DNA of 33,647 nt from an uncultured Clostridia bacterium (GTDB lineage Bacteria; Bacillota; Clostridia; Christensenellales; UBA1242). Of the stretch, positions 25,562 through 33,512 are shown in pieces (positions within the stretch are counted from its first letter, which is position 1; every line of letters starts with the position of its first letter). The stretch covers positions 1 to 33,647 of the forward strand of contig CALWTI010000008.1 in assembly GCA_944384425.1 (NCBI GenBank), written 5' to 3'. A program made the position numbers and the translations under genes. A model generated the notes under the pieces. It searched no databases, was not told where the DNA came from, and worked only from the letters and a program-made list of their open reading frames with translations.

Positions 25562-26686
25562 CTATTCCACTTTTGTTCCGCACTCAGGGCAAAATTTTGC
25601 AGTTTTCTTTATTTTTGCTCCGCACTTTTTACAAACTATTTCTTTTTTCAAATTTTCGCCACACTCTGGGCAAAACTTTGCATTCTTTGAAACTGGTTTG
25701 CCACACTTTGGACAAACAGCGCCTTGCGCTGCACCACACTCTGGGCAAAACTTTGCGCCTTCACGCATCTTTGCCCCGCACTTTTCACAAACGACAGTTT
25801 TGACTTTTGGCTTATTTTCTGTTGTTATGTTGTTTGCAAAAACTCCGCCTATTGTCGTGCCTGCACCAAGCCCAACTCCAAGTCCTGCAAGATTTCCGCC
25901 ACTTTCGTTTTGTGCAGCATCACGAATCGCCTGAGCGGCTTGATACTGAGTGTATGTACCCATTTTATCTTCAAGTACTCCAAGCTTTGTCCTTTCATCA
26001 AGCGCTTTTTCAACATCTTCTGGAAGTGAAAGATTTTCAATGACAACACTGCATAGTTTTAGTCCATATTTTGAAAATTCTGGCTCACTCATTTTAAGAA
26101 TTTCGCTTGAAAACTCTCTGTAATTGGCAGCAAGGTCAATGGCAGAAATTTTGCTTTCAGCGATTGCGTCGGTAATTGCTTGAATTAGCATTGGCTTTAT
26201 TTGCAATGCAACATCTTCAACTTTGTAAACTTCATTTGTTCCAAAGACTTCTTGCATGAAAAGCTTTGCATCACTTACTTTGAAAGAATACACTCCAAAG
26301 CCACGAAGTCTTATTGTTCCAAACTCACTATCACGCATCATAATTGGATTTTGCGTGCCCCACTTTTGACCAACAAATTGCTTTGTGTTGACAAAATAAA
26401 CTTCTGCCTTTATTGGTGACTCAAATCCTGTAGGAAGTGACAAAATTTTTGTCAAAAATGGTATGTTCTCTGTTGAAAGTTTATAGGTGCCTGGTGTAAA
26501 GACATCGGCAACTTGACCTTTATGTACAAATATTGCAACTTGGCTCTCACGAACAACCAAAGTTGATGAGGTCATGATTTCCTCACGGTCAGTCAATGGA
26601 AAGCGATACACAATGGTGTCTTTTGAGCTATCTTTCCACTCAATGACTTCAAGTAGTTGTCTTTTAATAAAATTAAACAAACCCAT
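25562..26686 (-). CDS. SPFH-domain protein with C-terminal zinc ribbons (YdjI-like)
   Basis: 374 residues. The SPFH/band-7 domain spans ~40-230, with no N-terminal membrane helix. A short coiled region (YQAAQAIRDAAQ) and a Gly-rich linker follow, then zinc ribbons: pairs CEKC/CPEC, CPKC/CPEC and CKKC/CPEC from ~298 to the end. SPFH proteins assemble into membrane-associated rings or scaffolds; B. subtilis YdjI recruits PspA with YdjG. No PspA gene is in the window. AAGGAG six bases before the ATG sets the start. First gene of an operon that runs into hisS. Confidence 0.85.
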   Translation of the reverse strand: MGLFNFIKRQLLEVIEWKDSSKDTIVYRFPLTDREEIMTSSTLVVRESQVAIFVHKGQVADVFTPGTYKLSTENIPFLTKILSLPTGFESPIKAEVYFVNTKQFVGQKWGTQNPIMMRDSEFGTIRLRGFGVYSFKVSDAKLFMQEVFGTNEVYKVEDVALQIKPMLIQAITDAIAESKISAIDLAANYREFSSEILKMSEPEFSKYGLKLCSVVIENLSLPEDVEKALDERTKLGVLEDKMGTYTQYQAAQAIRDAAQNESGGNLAGLGVGLGAGTTIGGVFANNITTENKPKVKTVVCEKCGAKMREGAKFCPECGAAQGAVCPKCGKPVSKNAKFCPECGENLKKEIVCKKCGAKIKKTAKFCPECGTKVE

Positions 26687-26708
26687 AATTACTCCTTTGA
26701 ATATGTAT

Positions 26709-26737
26709 ATTTTAATATATATGCCCTAATAAGTCAA
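26709..26737 (-). promoter_or_regulatory. Promoter of the SPFH-hisS operon
   Basis: On the minus strand: TTGACT (26732-26737), 17-base spacer, TAAAAT (26709-26714), the same box sequences as the DUF4143 ATPase promoter. Its -35 is 20 bases from the divergent acyltransferase -35. Confidence 0.7.
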
Positions 26738-26757
26738 ACATTTATATAATCTAGCGT

Positions 26758-26785
26758 TTGACAACGACGCAAAATTTGGTATACT
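26758..26785 (+). promoter_or_regulatory. Promoter of the acyltransferase gene (near-leaderless)
   Basis: TTGACA, 16-base spacer, TATACT. Only nine bases separate the -10 from the ATG, leaving a leader of about three bases. Confidence 0.7.
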
Positions 26786-26794
26786 AAAACTACA

Positions 26795-27628
26795 ATGCAA
26801 AAAAATATTTTTACAAAAGAAAAGTTAGTCATAATGCCATCTTCTCCAGACGGCATTGTTGTTGAAAATGTAACAAAAAAACACAACAAGCTTGTTGTTG
26901 ATGAAAATTATAAATATCAAAAAAACTGGTTTTATCGCGTATTCCAATTTGTTTTTTATCATTTCATAGCCCGTCCAATATTTTTTTTGTATGGAAAAAT
27001 TGGGCTAGGAATTAAAGTTTATGGCAAGAAAAAACTAAAAAATGTAAAAGGCGGAGCAATAACAGTTTCAAATCATGTTCACTATGTTGACTTTATGATT
27101 GCCACGGCTTTCGTCAAGCGCTTTCGCCGTTCACACATAGTGTCAAGAAAAGAAAATTTTGATGTGCCATATGTTGGAAAACTCATGTCAGCATTCGGCG
27201 TCATGCCACTTCCCGACACACCAAAGGCACACATAAATTTTTATAGGCAAATAACAACATACCTTAAAAAAAATAGGTTTGTTCATGTCTTCCCTGAGGG
27301 CAGTATGTGGCCATACTACAACAAACTTCGACCTTTCAAAAGTGGTGCATTCCACTTCGCGTCAAAAAACAATGTTCCAGTTATTCCTTACATCATCGTT
27401 TTTAGAAAAACAAAAGGTTTAAGACGCATTGTCAAAAAGCGTCCAAAAATAAGCGTGTATATTTGCGACCCAATTTACCCTGATTTAACACTAGGCATTC
27501 GTGAAAGAAATGACGACCTTCGCGACCGTTCACAAAAAGCCATGCAAGATATGTTAGATAAATACAAAAGTTATGAGTATTATCACTATGTGACAAAAGA
27601 AGAATTTGAAAAATTACACACAAAATAA
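26795..27628 (+). CDS. 1-acyl-sn-glycerol-3-phosphate acyltransferase-like (PlsC family)
   Basis: 277 residues. Catalytic NHVHYVD (H-x4-D, ~93-99), substrate-binding FPEGSMWPYYNKLRPFKSGAF (~166-186), and a third block VPVIPYIIVF. The N-terminal ~60 residues include an aromatic, hydrophobic stretch (FYHFIARPIFFLYG) likely to sit in or on the membrane. The family transfers acyl chains to lysophosphatidate or related lysolipids. No ribosome site precedes the ATG; the promoter's -10 box lies nine bases upstream, so the mRNA is almost leaderless. Other ATGs downstream also lack a ribosome site. Confidence 0.85.
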   Translation: MQKNIFTKEKLVIMPSSPDGIVVENVTKKHNKLVVDENYKYQKNWFYRVFQFVFYHFIARPIFFLYGKIGLGIKVYGKKKLKNVKGGAITVSNHVHYVDFMIATAFVKRFRRSHIVSRKENFDVPYVGKLMSAFGVMPLPDTPKAHINFYRQITTYLKKNRFVHVFPEGSMWPYYNKLRPFKSGAFHFASKNNVPVIPYIIVFRKTKGLRRIVKKRPKISVYICDPIYPDLTLGIRERNDDLRDRSQKAMQDMLDKYKSYEYYHYVTKEEFEKLHTK

Positions 27629-27629
27629 T

Positions 27630-27680
27630 AAGACTGACTAAAAACAAATTTTTTCTTGTTTTTGGTCAGCCTTATTTTAT
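27630..27680 (+). terminator. Terminator of the acyltransferase gene
   Basis: Long imperfect stem: AAG, CTGAC, AAAAACAA pair with TTGTTTTT, GTCAG, CTT around a T-rich loop, followed by ATTTTATTT. It starts two bases after the stop. Confidence 0.8.
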
Positions 27681-27689
27681 TTACTCAAC

Positions 27690-27717
27690 AAAGTATCACG
27701 AAGTTTTTCGGCAGTCT
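27690..27717 (-). repeat. Remnant arm of the palindromic element at the recF stop codon
   Basis: Read on the minus strand, AGACTGCCGAAAAACT followed by CGTGA matches the left arm of element copy 3 (AGACTGTCGAAAAACTGCGTGA) with two differences. It continues ATACTTTGTT, as in copy 4, and then stops; no head or right arm follows. The arm overlaps the recF TAG. Confidence 0.6.
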
Positions 27718-28786
27718 ATTTCACATCTCCGTTTTCAATTATTATCTTCTTGCAGTTTATTTCTGGATAATCAAACTCGGTGCAAGTGATAAAAGTTTGA
27801 GTGCCTTTTACAAAATCTAAAAGACGCTTTTTCCTTGATTCGTCAAGCTCGCTCAAAACATCGTCAAGTAAAAGCACTGGACGAGTGTGAGTAATGTCTT
27901 CAATGATGTTAAGTTCGGCAAGTTTAAGTGACAATGCACAAGTACGCTGTTGACCTTGTGAGCCGTATGTTCTCACATCCATGCCGTTGACTGTCACCTT
28001 TATGTCATCACGATGAACGCCATATGTGGTGTAGCCAAGTGCCAAATCTTTTTCAATGCTTTGTTCAAGCTTTTTTATGATTTCTTCTTTTGTGTTCTCA
28101 GCTATTGAAACATACTCCACGCCAAGTTGCTCCTTGCCGTCGGTTATATAAGCGTGCGCTTTTTGAGCATATGGCGCCAAGTTCAAGACAAAATTTTGTC
28201 TATAACGCTTAATTTTTTGTGCATAGGTTGCCAGCTGGTCGTCCCAAATACTGAGTATGTTTTTCATATCTGCAAGTTTTAGGTTTTGTTTTAGTTGTTT
28301 ATTCCTGCTTGCAAGCACTTCATTATATCGTGACAAAAGATAGATATATTGCTTTGTTGTCTGCGACAAGTCTATGTCCATAAAGCGTCGCCTATCTTCT
28401 GGACTGTCCTTTATGAGTTTAAGTTCGTCGGGCGAAAAGAAAACCCCATTAAACTCGCCTAGAAGTTGGCTTAAACGCTTGATTGGTATGCCATCAATCT
28501 TGACTGTTTTTTTCTCTTTTTTTGAAAATAACATTTCAATTATGCTTTTGCCAACATTTTTCTTGATATAAACTTTAATTTTTGCAATGTCTTTTTGCAT
28601 ATTGATGACTTCTTTTTCACGAGATGCCCGAAAACTTTTGCCAACAACACAAAAATAGATGGCTTCCAAAAGGTTGGTCTTGCCCTGAGCATTTTGACCA
28701 CATATGACATTGAGGCCATCATCAAAAGTTATTGCCGCATTTTCATAGTTGCGAAAATTTTGTAGTTCAATTTTTTCTAGTTCCAT
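27716..28786 (-). CDS. recF: DNA replication and repair protein RecF
   Basis: 356 residues, normal length. Walker A GQNAQGKT (30-37), signature GSQGQQRTCALSLKLA, and Walker B LLLDDVLSELDESR. RecF loads RecA at gaps with RecO and RecR. The ATG overlaps the lepB stop by ten bases and has AGGA eight bases upstream. Last gene of an overlapping operon and not next to dnaN or gyrB. The stop codon lies within a remnant of the palindromic element. Confidence 0.95.
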   Translation of the reverse strand: MELEKIELQNFRNYENAAITFDDGLNVICGQNAQGKTNLLEAIYFCVVGKSFRASREKEVINMQKDIAKIKVYIKKNVGKSIIEMLFSKKEKKTVKIDGIPIKRLSQLLGEFNGVFFSPDELKLIKDSPEDRRRFMDIDLSQTTKQYIYLLSRYNEVLASRNKQLKQNLKLADMKNILSIWDDQLATYAQKIKRYRQNFVLNLAPYAQKAHAYITDGKEQLGVEYVSIAENTKEEIIKKLEQSIEKDLALGYTTYGVHRDDIKVTVNGMDVRTYGSQGQQRTCALSLKLAELNIIEDITHTRPVLLLDDVLSELDESRKKRLLDFVKGTQTFITCTEFDYPEINCKKIIIENGDVK

Positions 28787-29502
28787 TTATATATTCCTAG
28801 CATCTGCATAACAACTTGCCAAACCCTATTTGTTCCACCGTAGATGATATATTTCACTTCTGCGACTATGTTTGACTCATCTTGTGCACCATAGTCAAAG
28901 CAGTCATTTGAGTTTGTTCTATTGTCACCAGCGTAAAATATTTGTCCTTCTTCTATGTGAAGATACCTGTTGCCACAGTCGTCATATAAAAACAATTTGT
29001 TACTATCTAGTGTGTAAAAATCATCGTAAATTTCATTGTATGATGTTTTGTCAACAACATAATTTTCATCGACTTCAACAAAAGCACCTTCGCCGTCATA
29101 CTGAATATAAAGTGCATAATAATCTTGCGTGCTGTTAGGCACTGATCTGCCTGTATCTTTTATCATAATATTGTCGCCACCAAGTGCAATGACACGCTTT
29201 ATTACTTGCTTATACCCAGATGCTTCGTTTGTGTCAGGATGATGAAAAATTATAACATCGCCATATGTTATGTCGGACACATCGTATGTTGCGTAAACAT
29301 AGTCTGTGTTTTGCCCACTTGCGTTAATGAGTGGGCTCATACTAGTGCCCATTATTGGATAGTAGCCAAGTGCAACATTGCAATAAAACATAACCACAAC
29401 AAAAAAGGCAAGCACCAAAAAGGCAATAAGTAGCACTATTGATGATATCGTTCCTATCCAATCTCTTTGTTTTTTAGGTTTTATATATTTTGCGTATTTC
29501 AA
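28777..29502 (-). CDS. lepB: Signal peptidase I
   Basis: 241 residues. A single N-terminal membrane helix (~18-40) precedes the catalytic Ser in GTSMSP (Ser 54); the catalytic Lys is in VIKRVIALGGD (Lys 102); box E is AGDNRTNSNDCFDYG. The Lys makes it a prokaryotic type enzyme rather than a SipW/ER type. It removes signal peptides outside the membrane, presumably including those of secreted proteins A and B. The start is TTG (29500-29502), overlapping the queH TGA as TTGA; the ribosome site AGGAGAG is formed by the last queH codons. Confidence 0.93.
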   Translation of the reverse strand: MKYAKYIKPKKQRDWIGTISSIVLLIAFLVLAFFVVVMFYCNVALGYYPIMGTSMSPLINASGQNTDYVYATYDVSDITYGDVIIFHHPDTNEASGYKQVIKRVIALGGDNIMIKDTGRSVPNSTQDYYALYIQYDGEGAFVEVDENYVVDKTSYNEIYDDFYTLDSNKLFLYDDCGNRYLHIEEGQIFYAGDNRTNSNDCFDYGAQDESNIVAEVKYIIYGGTNRVWQVVMQMLGIYKWN

Positions 29503-30110
29503 ACGTCTCTCCTTATTGAAAACCTACAACCACAATAATTTTGTCTATATAGTCCCAGCTGTTTTGAAAGTTCAATGCTACGCTTATATCCGTCATGCTT
29601 TTTAAAGTCAGAATACAAAAATGATATACCTATTTGACTAGATATCTCTTCGCCAATCGCATTGATTTTTTGCTCATCTTTATGTGAGCTAACAGTTAGT
29701 GTCGTACCAAAAAAATCGTAGCCATTATCTTTTGCATACTGCGCAGTCTTTTTTAGCCTTAAATAAAAGCACTTTTCGCACCTTTTTCCGCCTTCTTTCT
29801 CACCTTCAAGACCTTTGATTTCTTTCAAATACTCGTCTTCTAAGTAAGTCGGAGAAATTATTTCAACATCACCAAAATATGCTGTTACTTTTTTTTGATT
29901 TTCAAGGCGCTTTGTAAACTCACTTTGTGGATATATGTTTGGATTATAATAAAAAACTGTTACATCAAAGTTTTGTTTTAGCCTTTCAATGCAAGTTGAC
30001 GAACATGGTCCACAACAACTGTGAAGCAAAATTTTTGGTCGAAATTTCAAATCTTCTATTTGTTTTTGCATTAAAATATCATAGTTATGCTTTAATACGT
30101 TCGATTTCAT
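29499..30110 (-). CDS. queH: Epoxyqueuosine reductase QueH
   Basis: 203 residues. Cys motifs typical of QueH: HSCCGPCSSTC (Cys 32, 33, 36), RCEKCF (111, 114) and NYCGCRF (193, 195). These bind a [4Fe-4S] cluster and an extra iron. QueH performs the last step of queuosine synthesis in tRNA, replacing the cobalamin-dependent QueG. Its start lies inside the upstream gene (26-base overlap), with AGGA about ten bases before the ATG. It is followed by lepB with a four-base overlap. It needs Fe-S clusters, which SmsCB could supply. Confidence 0.92.
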   Translation of the reverse strand: MKSNVLKHNYDILMQKQIEDLKFRPKILLHSCCGPCSSTCIERLKQNFDVTVFYYNPNIYPQSEFTKRLENQKKVTAYFGDVEIISPTYLEDEYLKEIKGLEGEKEGGKRCEKCFYLRLKKTAQYAKDNGYDFFGTTLTVSSHKDEQKINAIGEEISSQIGISFLYSDFKKHDGYKRSIELSKQLGLYRQNYCGCRFSIRRDV

Positions 30111-30564
30111 TTAATAAATATCCTATGTCTGCATTGTTTTTTGCAACACTTTTTAAAGTCAAATCTTTAATATTTTTGTCAATGTATGTGTGTGCACAAT
30201 AAGTTTTGCCATCACAATCAAAAAATATATCAACCATACGAATACTTGGAGATTTGACAAGCCTGAGCACGCTGTAAAAGATGTTGTTACCCTTTTCCCA
30301 ATGCTCAGGAAAAGCGCCGTACTCCTCTTGTTTCGAGATGTCCAGTTGAAGCTCTTTATATTCTGCGTCAAGGTCGGCGTAAAGAGTTGGTTGTTTGCCA
30401 TAATCGTATATGGTCAATGTTTTATCAGGTTCCATTGCTTTGTCAAGATCAAAAGCAACTGCAATTTTTGCCTGAGTGTTGTTTTCAAGGCCATAAGTTT
30501 TGTACATATTTTTGTCTATTTCACGCCATGATTCTCTTGGCTTTAAGCATTGCATAATTTCCAT
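30085..30564 (-). CDS. Hypothetical protein, first gene of the queH-lepB-recF operon
   Basis: 159 residues, not recognised. It is soluble and acidic, with a probable alpha/beta core: KIAVAFDLDKAM, TLTIYDYGKQPTLYADLDAEYKEL, a basic SVLRLVKSPSIRMVDIFFDCDGKTYCAHTYIDKNIKDLTL, then an Ile/Leu-rich final helix. GGAGG lies seven bases before the ATG and a strong promoter precedes it. Its 3' end overlaps queH by 26 bases, so expression is tied to queH, but no functional link is evident. Confidence 0.65.
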   Translation of the reverse strand: MEIMQCLKPRESWREIDKNMYKTYGLENNTQAKIAVAFDLDKAMEPDKTLTIYDYGKQPTLYADLDAEYKELQLDISKQEEYGAFPEHWEKGNNIFYSVLRLVKSPSIRMVDIFFDCDGKTYCAHTYIDKNIKDLTLKSVAKNNADIGYLLNEIERIKA

Positions 30565-30587
30565 TATTATTCCTCCATTTTGATTTT

Positions 30588-30616
30588 ATTATATTACAAA
30601 CACAATATTATTTCAA
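30588..30616 (-). promoter_or_regulatory. Promoter of the queH-lepB-recF operon
   Basis: On the minus strand: TTGAAA (30611-30616), 17 bases, perfect TATAAT (30588-30593). Confidence 0.8.
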
Positions 30617-30630
30617 GTAATTGCAATTAT

Positions 30631-30660
30631 TTGACAAAATTAAAAAAAATTGCATAACAT
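30631..30660 (+). promoter_or_regulatory. Promoter of the cysteine-synthase-like gene (near-leaderless)
   Basis: Perfect TTGACA, 18-base spacer, TAACAT. The ATG at 30670 is nine bases downstream. It is back-to-back with the queH-operon promoter, -35 boxes 14 bases apart. Confidence 0.6.
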
Positions 30661-30669
30661 AATTTGAAT

Positions 30670-31596
30670 ATGGATAAATTTGATAAAATTAGTAAGCTTA
30701 TTGGCAATACTCCACTATTAAAATTAGATGTTAAATACAATGAAAATATAGTGCACGTATATGCAAAGTGTGAGTGGTATAATTTCTCTGGCTCGGTAAA
30801 GGATCGCGCTGCCATTTCAATGATTAAAAACATAGGCGTTCATTCGGGCGATGAGATTGTGGAAGTCACAAGTGGAAATATGGGTATAAGTCTTGCAAGT
30901 CTTGGTGCACTTCTTGGAATCAAGGTCACGATTTTTATGCCAAAGACGATGAGCGAAGAACGAAAAAAACTAATAAAACTTTATGGCGCAAACCTCATTT
31001 TGTGCGACAACTTTGACGATTGTTTTGAAAGTGCAAAAAAATACGCCGAAAAAACAGGCGCAAAGTATGTCAGACAGTTTGAAAATATCAATAATAAACT
31101 AGCACAAGAGAATATAGGCAAAGAGATATTAAAAGAAATAACTCCTGACGCTTTTGTCAGTGGAGTTGGCACAGGCGGGACACTTTCAGGCGCAGGTGGA
31201 TATCTAAAAAAGTACGGCGTTCATATAATTGCCATTGATCCAGCTTCTTCTTCACTGCTAACACTTGGTTACAGTAAAGGTGAACATAAAATTCAAGGAC
31301 TGTCCGACGGGCTTATCCCCGCACTTTATGACAAAGACATAGTTGAAAAAATAATTCCGATAACAGATGAAGACGCCATAGCAATGGCTCAAAAACTCAA
31401 TAAAATGGGAGTGCCTTGCGGAATTTCTGGCGGAGCAAACTTTTTGGGGTGTGTTCTTTCAGGTTACAAAAATGTCGCCACCGTATTTGCCGATGACAAC
31501 AAAAAATATCTTTCAACAGACCTTAGCACTCAACTCACAACTCCACTTGTTGACAAAATTTCTATTTCTTTGCTAACTCAAAACTATCATCAATAA
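30670..31596 (+). CDS. cysK: Cysteine synthase / PLP-dependent beta-synthase
   Basis: 308 residues. PLP Lys in GSVKDRA (Lys 44), substrate loop TSGNMGISLA, phosphate-binding GTGGTLSGAG, and the C-terminal GISGGANFLG. This is the CysK/CBS fold, making cysteine from O-acetylserine and sulfide; the loop reads TSGNMG where most CysK have TSGNTG, so a related beta-replacement specificity is possible. The ATG at 30670 lacks a ribosome site; a TTG two codons earlier is less likely. It overlaps the convergent YjbR gene by 35 bases at the 3' end. Confidence 0.88.
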   Translation: MDKFDKISKLIGNTPLLKLDVKYNENIVHVYAKCEWYNFSGSVKDRAAISMIKNIGVHSGDEIVEVTSGNMGISLASLGALLGIKVTIFMPKTMSEERKKLIKLYGANLILCDNFDDCFESAKKYAEKTGAKYVRQFENINNKLAQENIGKEILKEITPDAFVSGVGTGGTLSGAGGYLKKYGVHIIAIDPASSSLLTLGYSKGEHKIQGLSDGLIPALYDKDIVEKIIPITDEDAIAMAQKLNKMGVPCGISGGANFLGCVLSGYKNVATVFADDNKKYLSTDLSTQLTTPLVDKISISLLTQNYHQ

Positions 31597-32236
31597 GTTT
31601 AAATACATCTTCTGAATTTAAATTGTTATTAAGCAAGACACTAAGCCAATTATTTTTGTTCATATGATACGCTTCAAAATATGTCTTGTGGTCAATAAGC
31701 TGTTTTACACAACTTGAACGCAAAACAAGGACATCTACTTTTGTGTTATTTCCTTTAAATATAGTTGAAAGTTTATTCAACTCAATGTTCACCATCAGCA
31801 CATACCACTTTTTATTGTCACTTCGTCTGACTATTGCGTTGTTAGAAAACTTCGGCCACAAGAATTCAAGAGTGTCGCCATAATAGTTGAATATATACTC
31901 AACTATTTTTTGTGCATAGTCACTTTTAAAAACACAGGTGTCAAAGCATTTGTTTGAAACGTCTGTTAGCACTTTTGTGTATGCAGTTCTGATATCTCCA
32001 ACATAACTGCCCGTAAAATCTTCATTTAGGTGAAGTGTGTACAATTCATTTGTTTCAACATCTACTAGCTTTGTTGTTATGTCGTCATCTTGAACGCAAA
32101 CTGTCAGTTTGAAAGTGTTTGATAGTATTTTTGTTGAATAGACATACCTATCATCACAAAATTCAAAGCCATAAGACAAAAGTTTTGTTTCATTTGGTTT
32201 TTTGTTTTTAAATATATCTTTTATGTACTTATCCAT
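31562..32236 (-). CDS. MmcQ/YjbR-family protein with N-terminal extension domain
   Basis: 224 residues from the ATG at 32236; the frame is open 15 codons further upstream, through the promoter. The C-terminal half (~110-224) is a YjbR domain: FLWPKFSNNAIVRRSDNKKWYVLMVNI, then VDVLVLRSS and HMNKNNWLSVLLNNNL, a cyclic-beta fold with possible DNA- or ligand-binding role. The N-terminal ~105 residues (YTLHLNEDFTGSYVGDIRTAY) form the extra domain seen in longer members of this family. No ribosome site is present and the -10 box ends seven bases before the ATG, again a leaderless layout. Confidence 0.8.
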   Translation of the reverse strand: MDKYIKDIFKNKKPNETKLLSYGFEFCDDRYVYSTKILSNTFKLTVCVQDDDITTKLVDVETNELYTLHLNEDFTGSYVGDIRTAYTKVLTDVSNKCFDTCVFKSDYAQKIVEYIFNYYGDTLEFLWPKFSNNAIVRRSDNKKWYVLMVNIELNKLSTIFKGNNTKVDVLVLRSSCVKQLIDHKTYFEAYHMNKNNWLSVLLNNNLNSEDVFKLIDDSFELAKK

Positions 32237-32242
32237 ACGCTT

Positions 32243-32272
32243 ATGGTAAATTAAGTATTTTATTATTGTCAA
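32243..32272 (-). promoter_or_regulatory. Promoter of the YjbR gene (leaderless type)
   Basis: On the minus strand: TTGACA (32267-32272), 18-base spacer, TACCAT (32243-32248). Six bases separate it from the ATG, so +1 falls on the start codon. Confidence 0.55.
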
Positions 32273-32341
32273 ACAAAACATTTAAAGCATTTTACAAAAA
32301 ATAAAAATAATGATATTGTTTTGATTAAAAGGAGAATGAAC

Positions 32342-33194
32342 ATGCAAAAATCCAAGGTATATTTCACAAAAGATATTTCAAGTGATGGTTTAATCAAAAT
32401 TTATCAAGCACTTGGCGCAAACCTAAAGGGCAAAGTTGCAGTCAAAATATCCACTGGCGAACCAGGCGGGCATAACTTTTTAAATCCAAATTTAATAAAG
32501 CCCCTCGTTGACAAACTTAATGGCACAATTGTTGAGTGCAGAACGGCATATCGTGGCAAGCGCTTTGAAACTGCTGACCACTGGCAAACATTTAAAGACC
32601 ATGGCTTTTATGACATTGCCCCTTGCGACCTTATGGACGAAGATTGCGAAATTGCATTAGATGTAAAAAATAGCACGCACCTAAAAGGCAAAAACTATGT
32701 TGGAAGTCCCATAACAAGGTATGGCAGTATGCTTATGCTATCGCACTTTAAAGGTCACGCAATGGCAGGCTTTGGCGGTGCATTGAAAAATATGAGCATT
32801 GGCGTTGCATCAAGAAACGGCAAGGCATGGATACACTCATGGGGAAACACGACAGACCCTGATAAATGTTGGGACTATGTTCAAAATCAAGATACCTTTT
32901 TGGAGAGTATGGCAGAAGCCTGTGAAGGTGTCATTGACCACTTCACACCTCAAAATATGGCATATATAAATGTTGCAAACAGAATTTCAATTGACTGTGA
33001 CTGTGACAGTAACCCACACGAGCCAGAGATGAAAGATATACCAGTGTTGCTATGACCAAATAATAAACTCAACTGACAGCGGAAAAACATCACTCGTAAA
33101 CCGTATGCACGAAAAACATGCAATAAGAATTGTTGAGAGAGCAAGCGAACTTGGACTTGGCAATCGTGACTACGAAATTATTGACATTGATTAA
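32342..33194 (+). pseudogene. DUF362-family protein, broken by a deletion/frameshift near the 3' end
   Basis: The start is the ATG at 32342 (GGAG seven bases upstream). The first ~237 residues are a good DUF362 domain: VAVKISTGEPGGHNFLNP, VECRTAYRGKR, MLMLSHFKGHAMAGFGGALKNMSIGVASRNGK, DCDCDSNPHEP. The frame then stops at 33053-33055 after DIPVLL. The conserved end continues in another frame (CCYDQIINS, GKTSLVNRMHEKHAIRIVERASELGLGNRDYEIIDID) to the TAA at 33192-33194. Between them, roughly ten family-typical residues (A-S-x-D-P-V-A-L-D) are missing, so a ~30-base deletion with length 3n+2 fits. It may be a real pseudogene or an assembly error. Confidence 0.8.
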
Positions 33195-33242
33195 ATATAA
33201 AAAACAAGGTTTTAGTCACTTACTTTTGAAACTAGCAGAATA

Positions 33243-33383
33243 TTAAAGAGAAACATAGACAAAAAAATCGTCTATGTTTCTCTCTTTACACATAACTCTC
33301 TTAATTGCAAAAAAACGAATACTTCTGTCGTTGTCATAGGTTGTCGTGAGAAACACAACATCTACAAATCTTTTGATATGCAC
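33243..33383 (-). CDS. Possible 46-residue ORF with GTG start
   Basis: GTG at 33381-33383 with AAGG five bases upstream, ending in TAA at 33243. It encodes HIKRFVDVVFLTTTYDND then RSIRFFAIKRV and RNIDDFFVYVSL. The composition is protein-like, but the C-terminal codons fall in a perfect hairpin and the opposite strand is also open. No family recognised; it may be a fragment. Confidence 0.3.
   Translation of the reverse strand: MHIKRFVDVVFLTTTYDNDRSIRFFAIKRVMCKERNIDDFFVYVSL
33247..33283. other. Perfect 14-bp hairpin downstream of the DUF362 pseudogene
   Basis: AGAGAAACATAGAC pairs with GTCTATGTTTCTCT around an A-rich 9-base loop. It has no long T-run on either side, so termination is only possible. 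Confidence 0.5.
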
Positions 33384-33445
33384 TTTAACCTTGACAACAA
33401 AGAATATTCGTTTACACTAGAAAATAGAGAGAAGAAAACAAAAAA

Positions 33446-33493
33446 GCAAAAGAGCGGATTGCATTACGCCCTGCCAGCAACCGCTCTTTTTGC
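33446..33493 (+). terminator. Terminator-like hairpin
   Basis: GCAAAAGAGCGG and TTGC pair with GCAA and CCGCTCTTTTTGC, with one bulged A and a 14-base loop ATTACGCCCTGCCA. The five T at the 3' side suggest plus-strand termination, but no intact gene precedes it. Confidence 0.45.
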
Positions 33494-33512
33494 AACACAA
33501 TTAGATTATTTG

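Noticed and set aside
28777..29502. SipW/ER-type signal peptidase
   Set aside because: The catalytic Lys in KRVIALGGD and the prokaryotic box E are present, so it is an ordinary type I enzyme.
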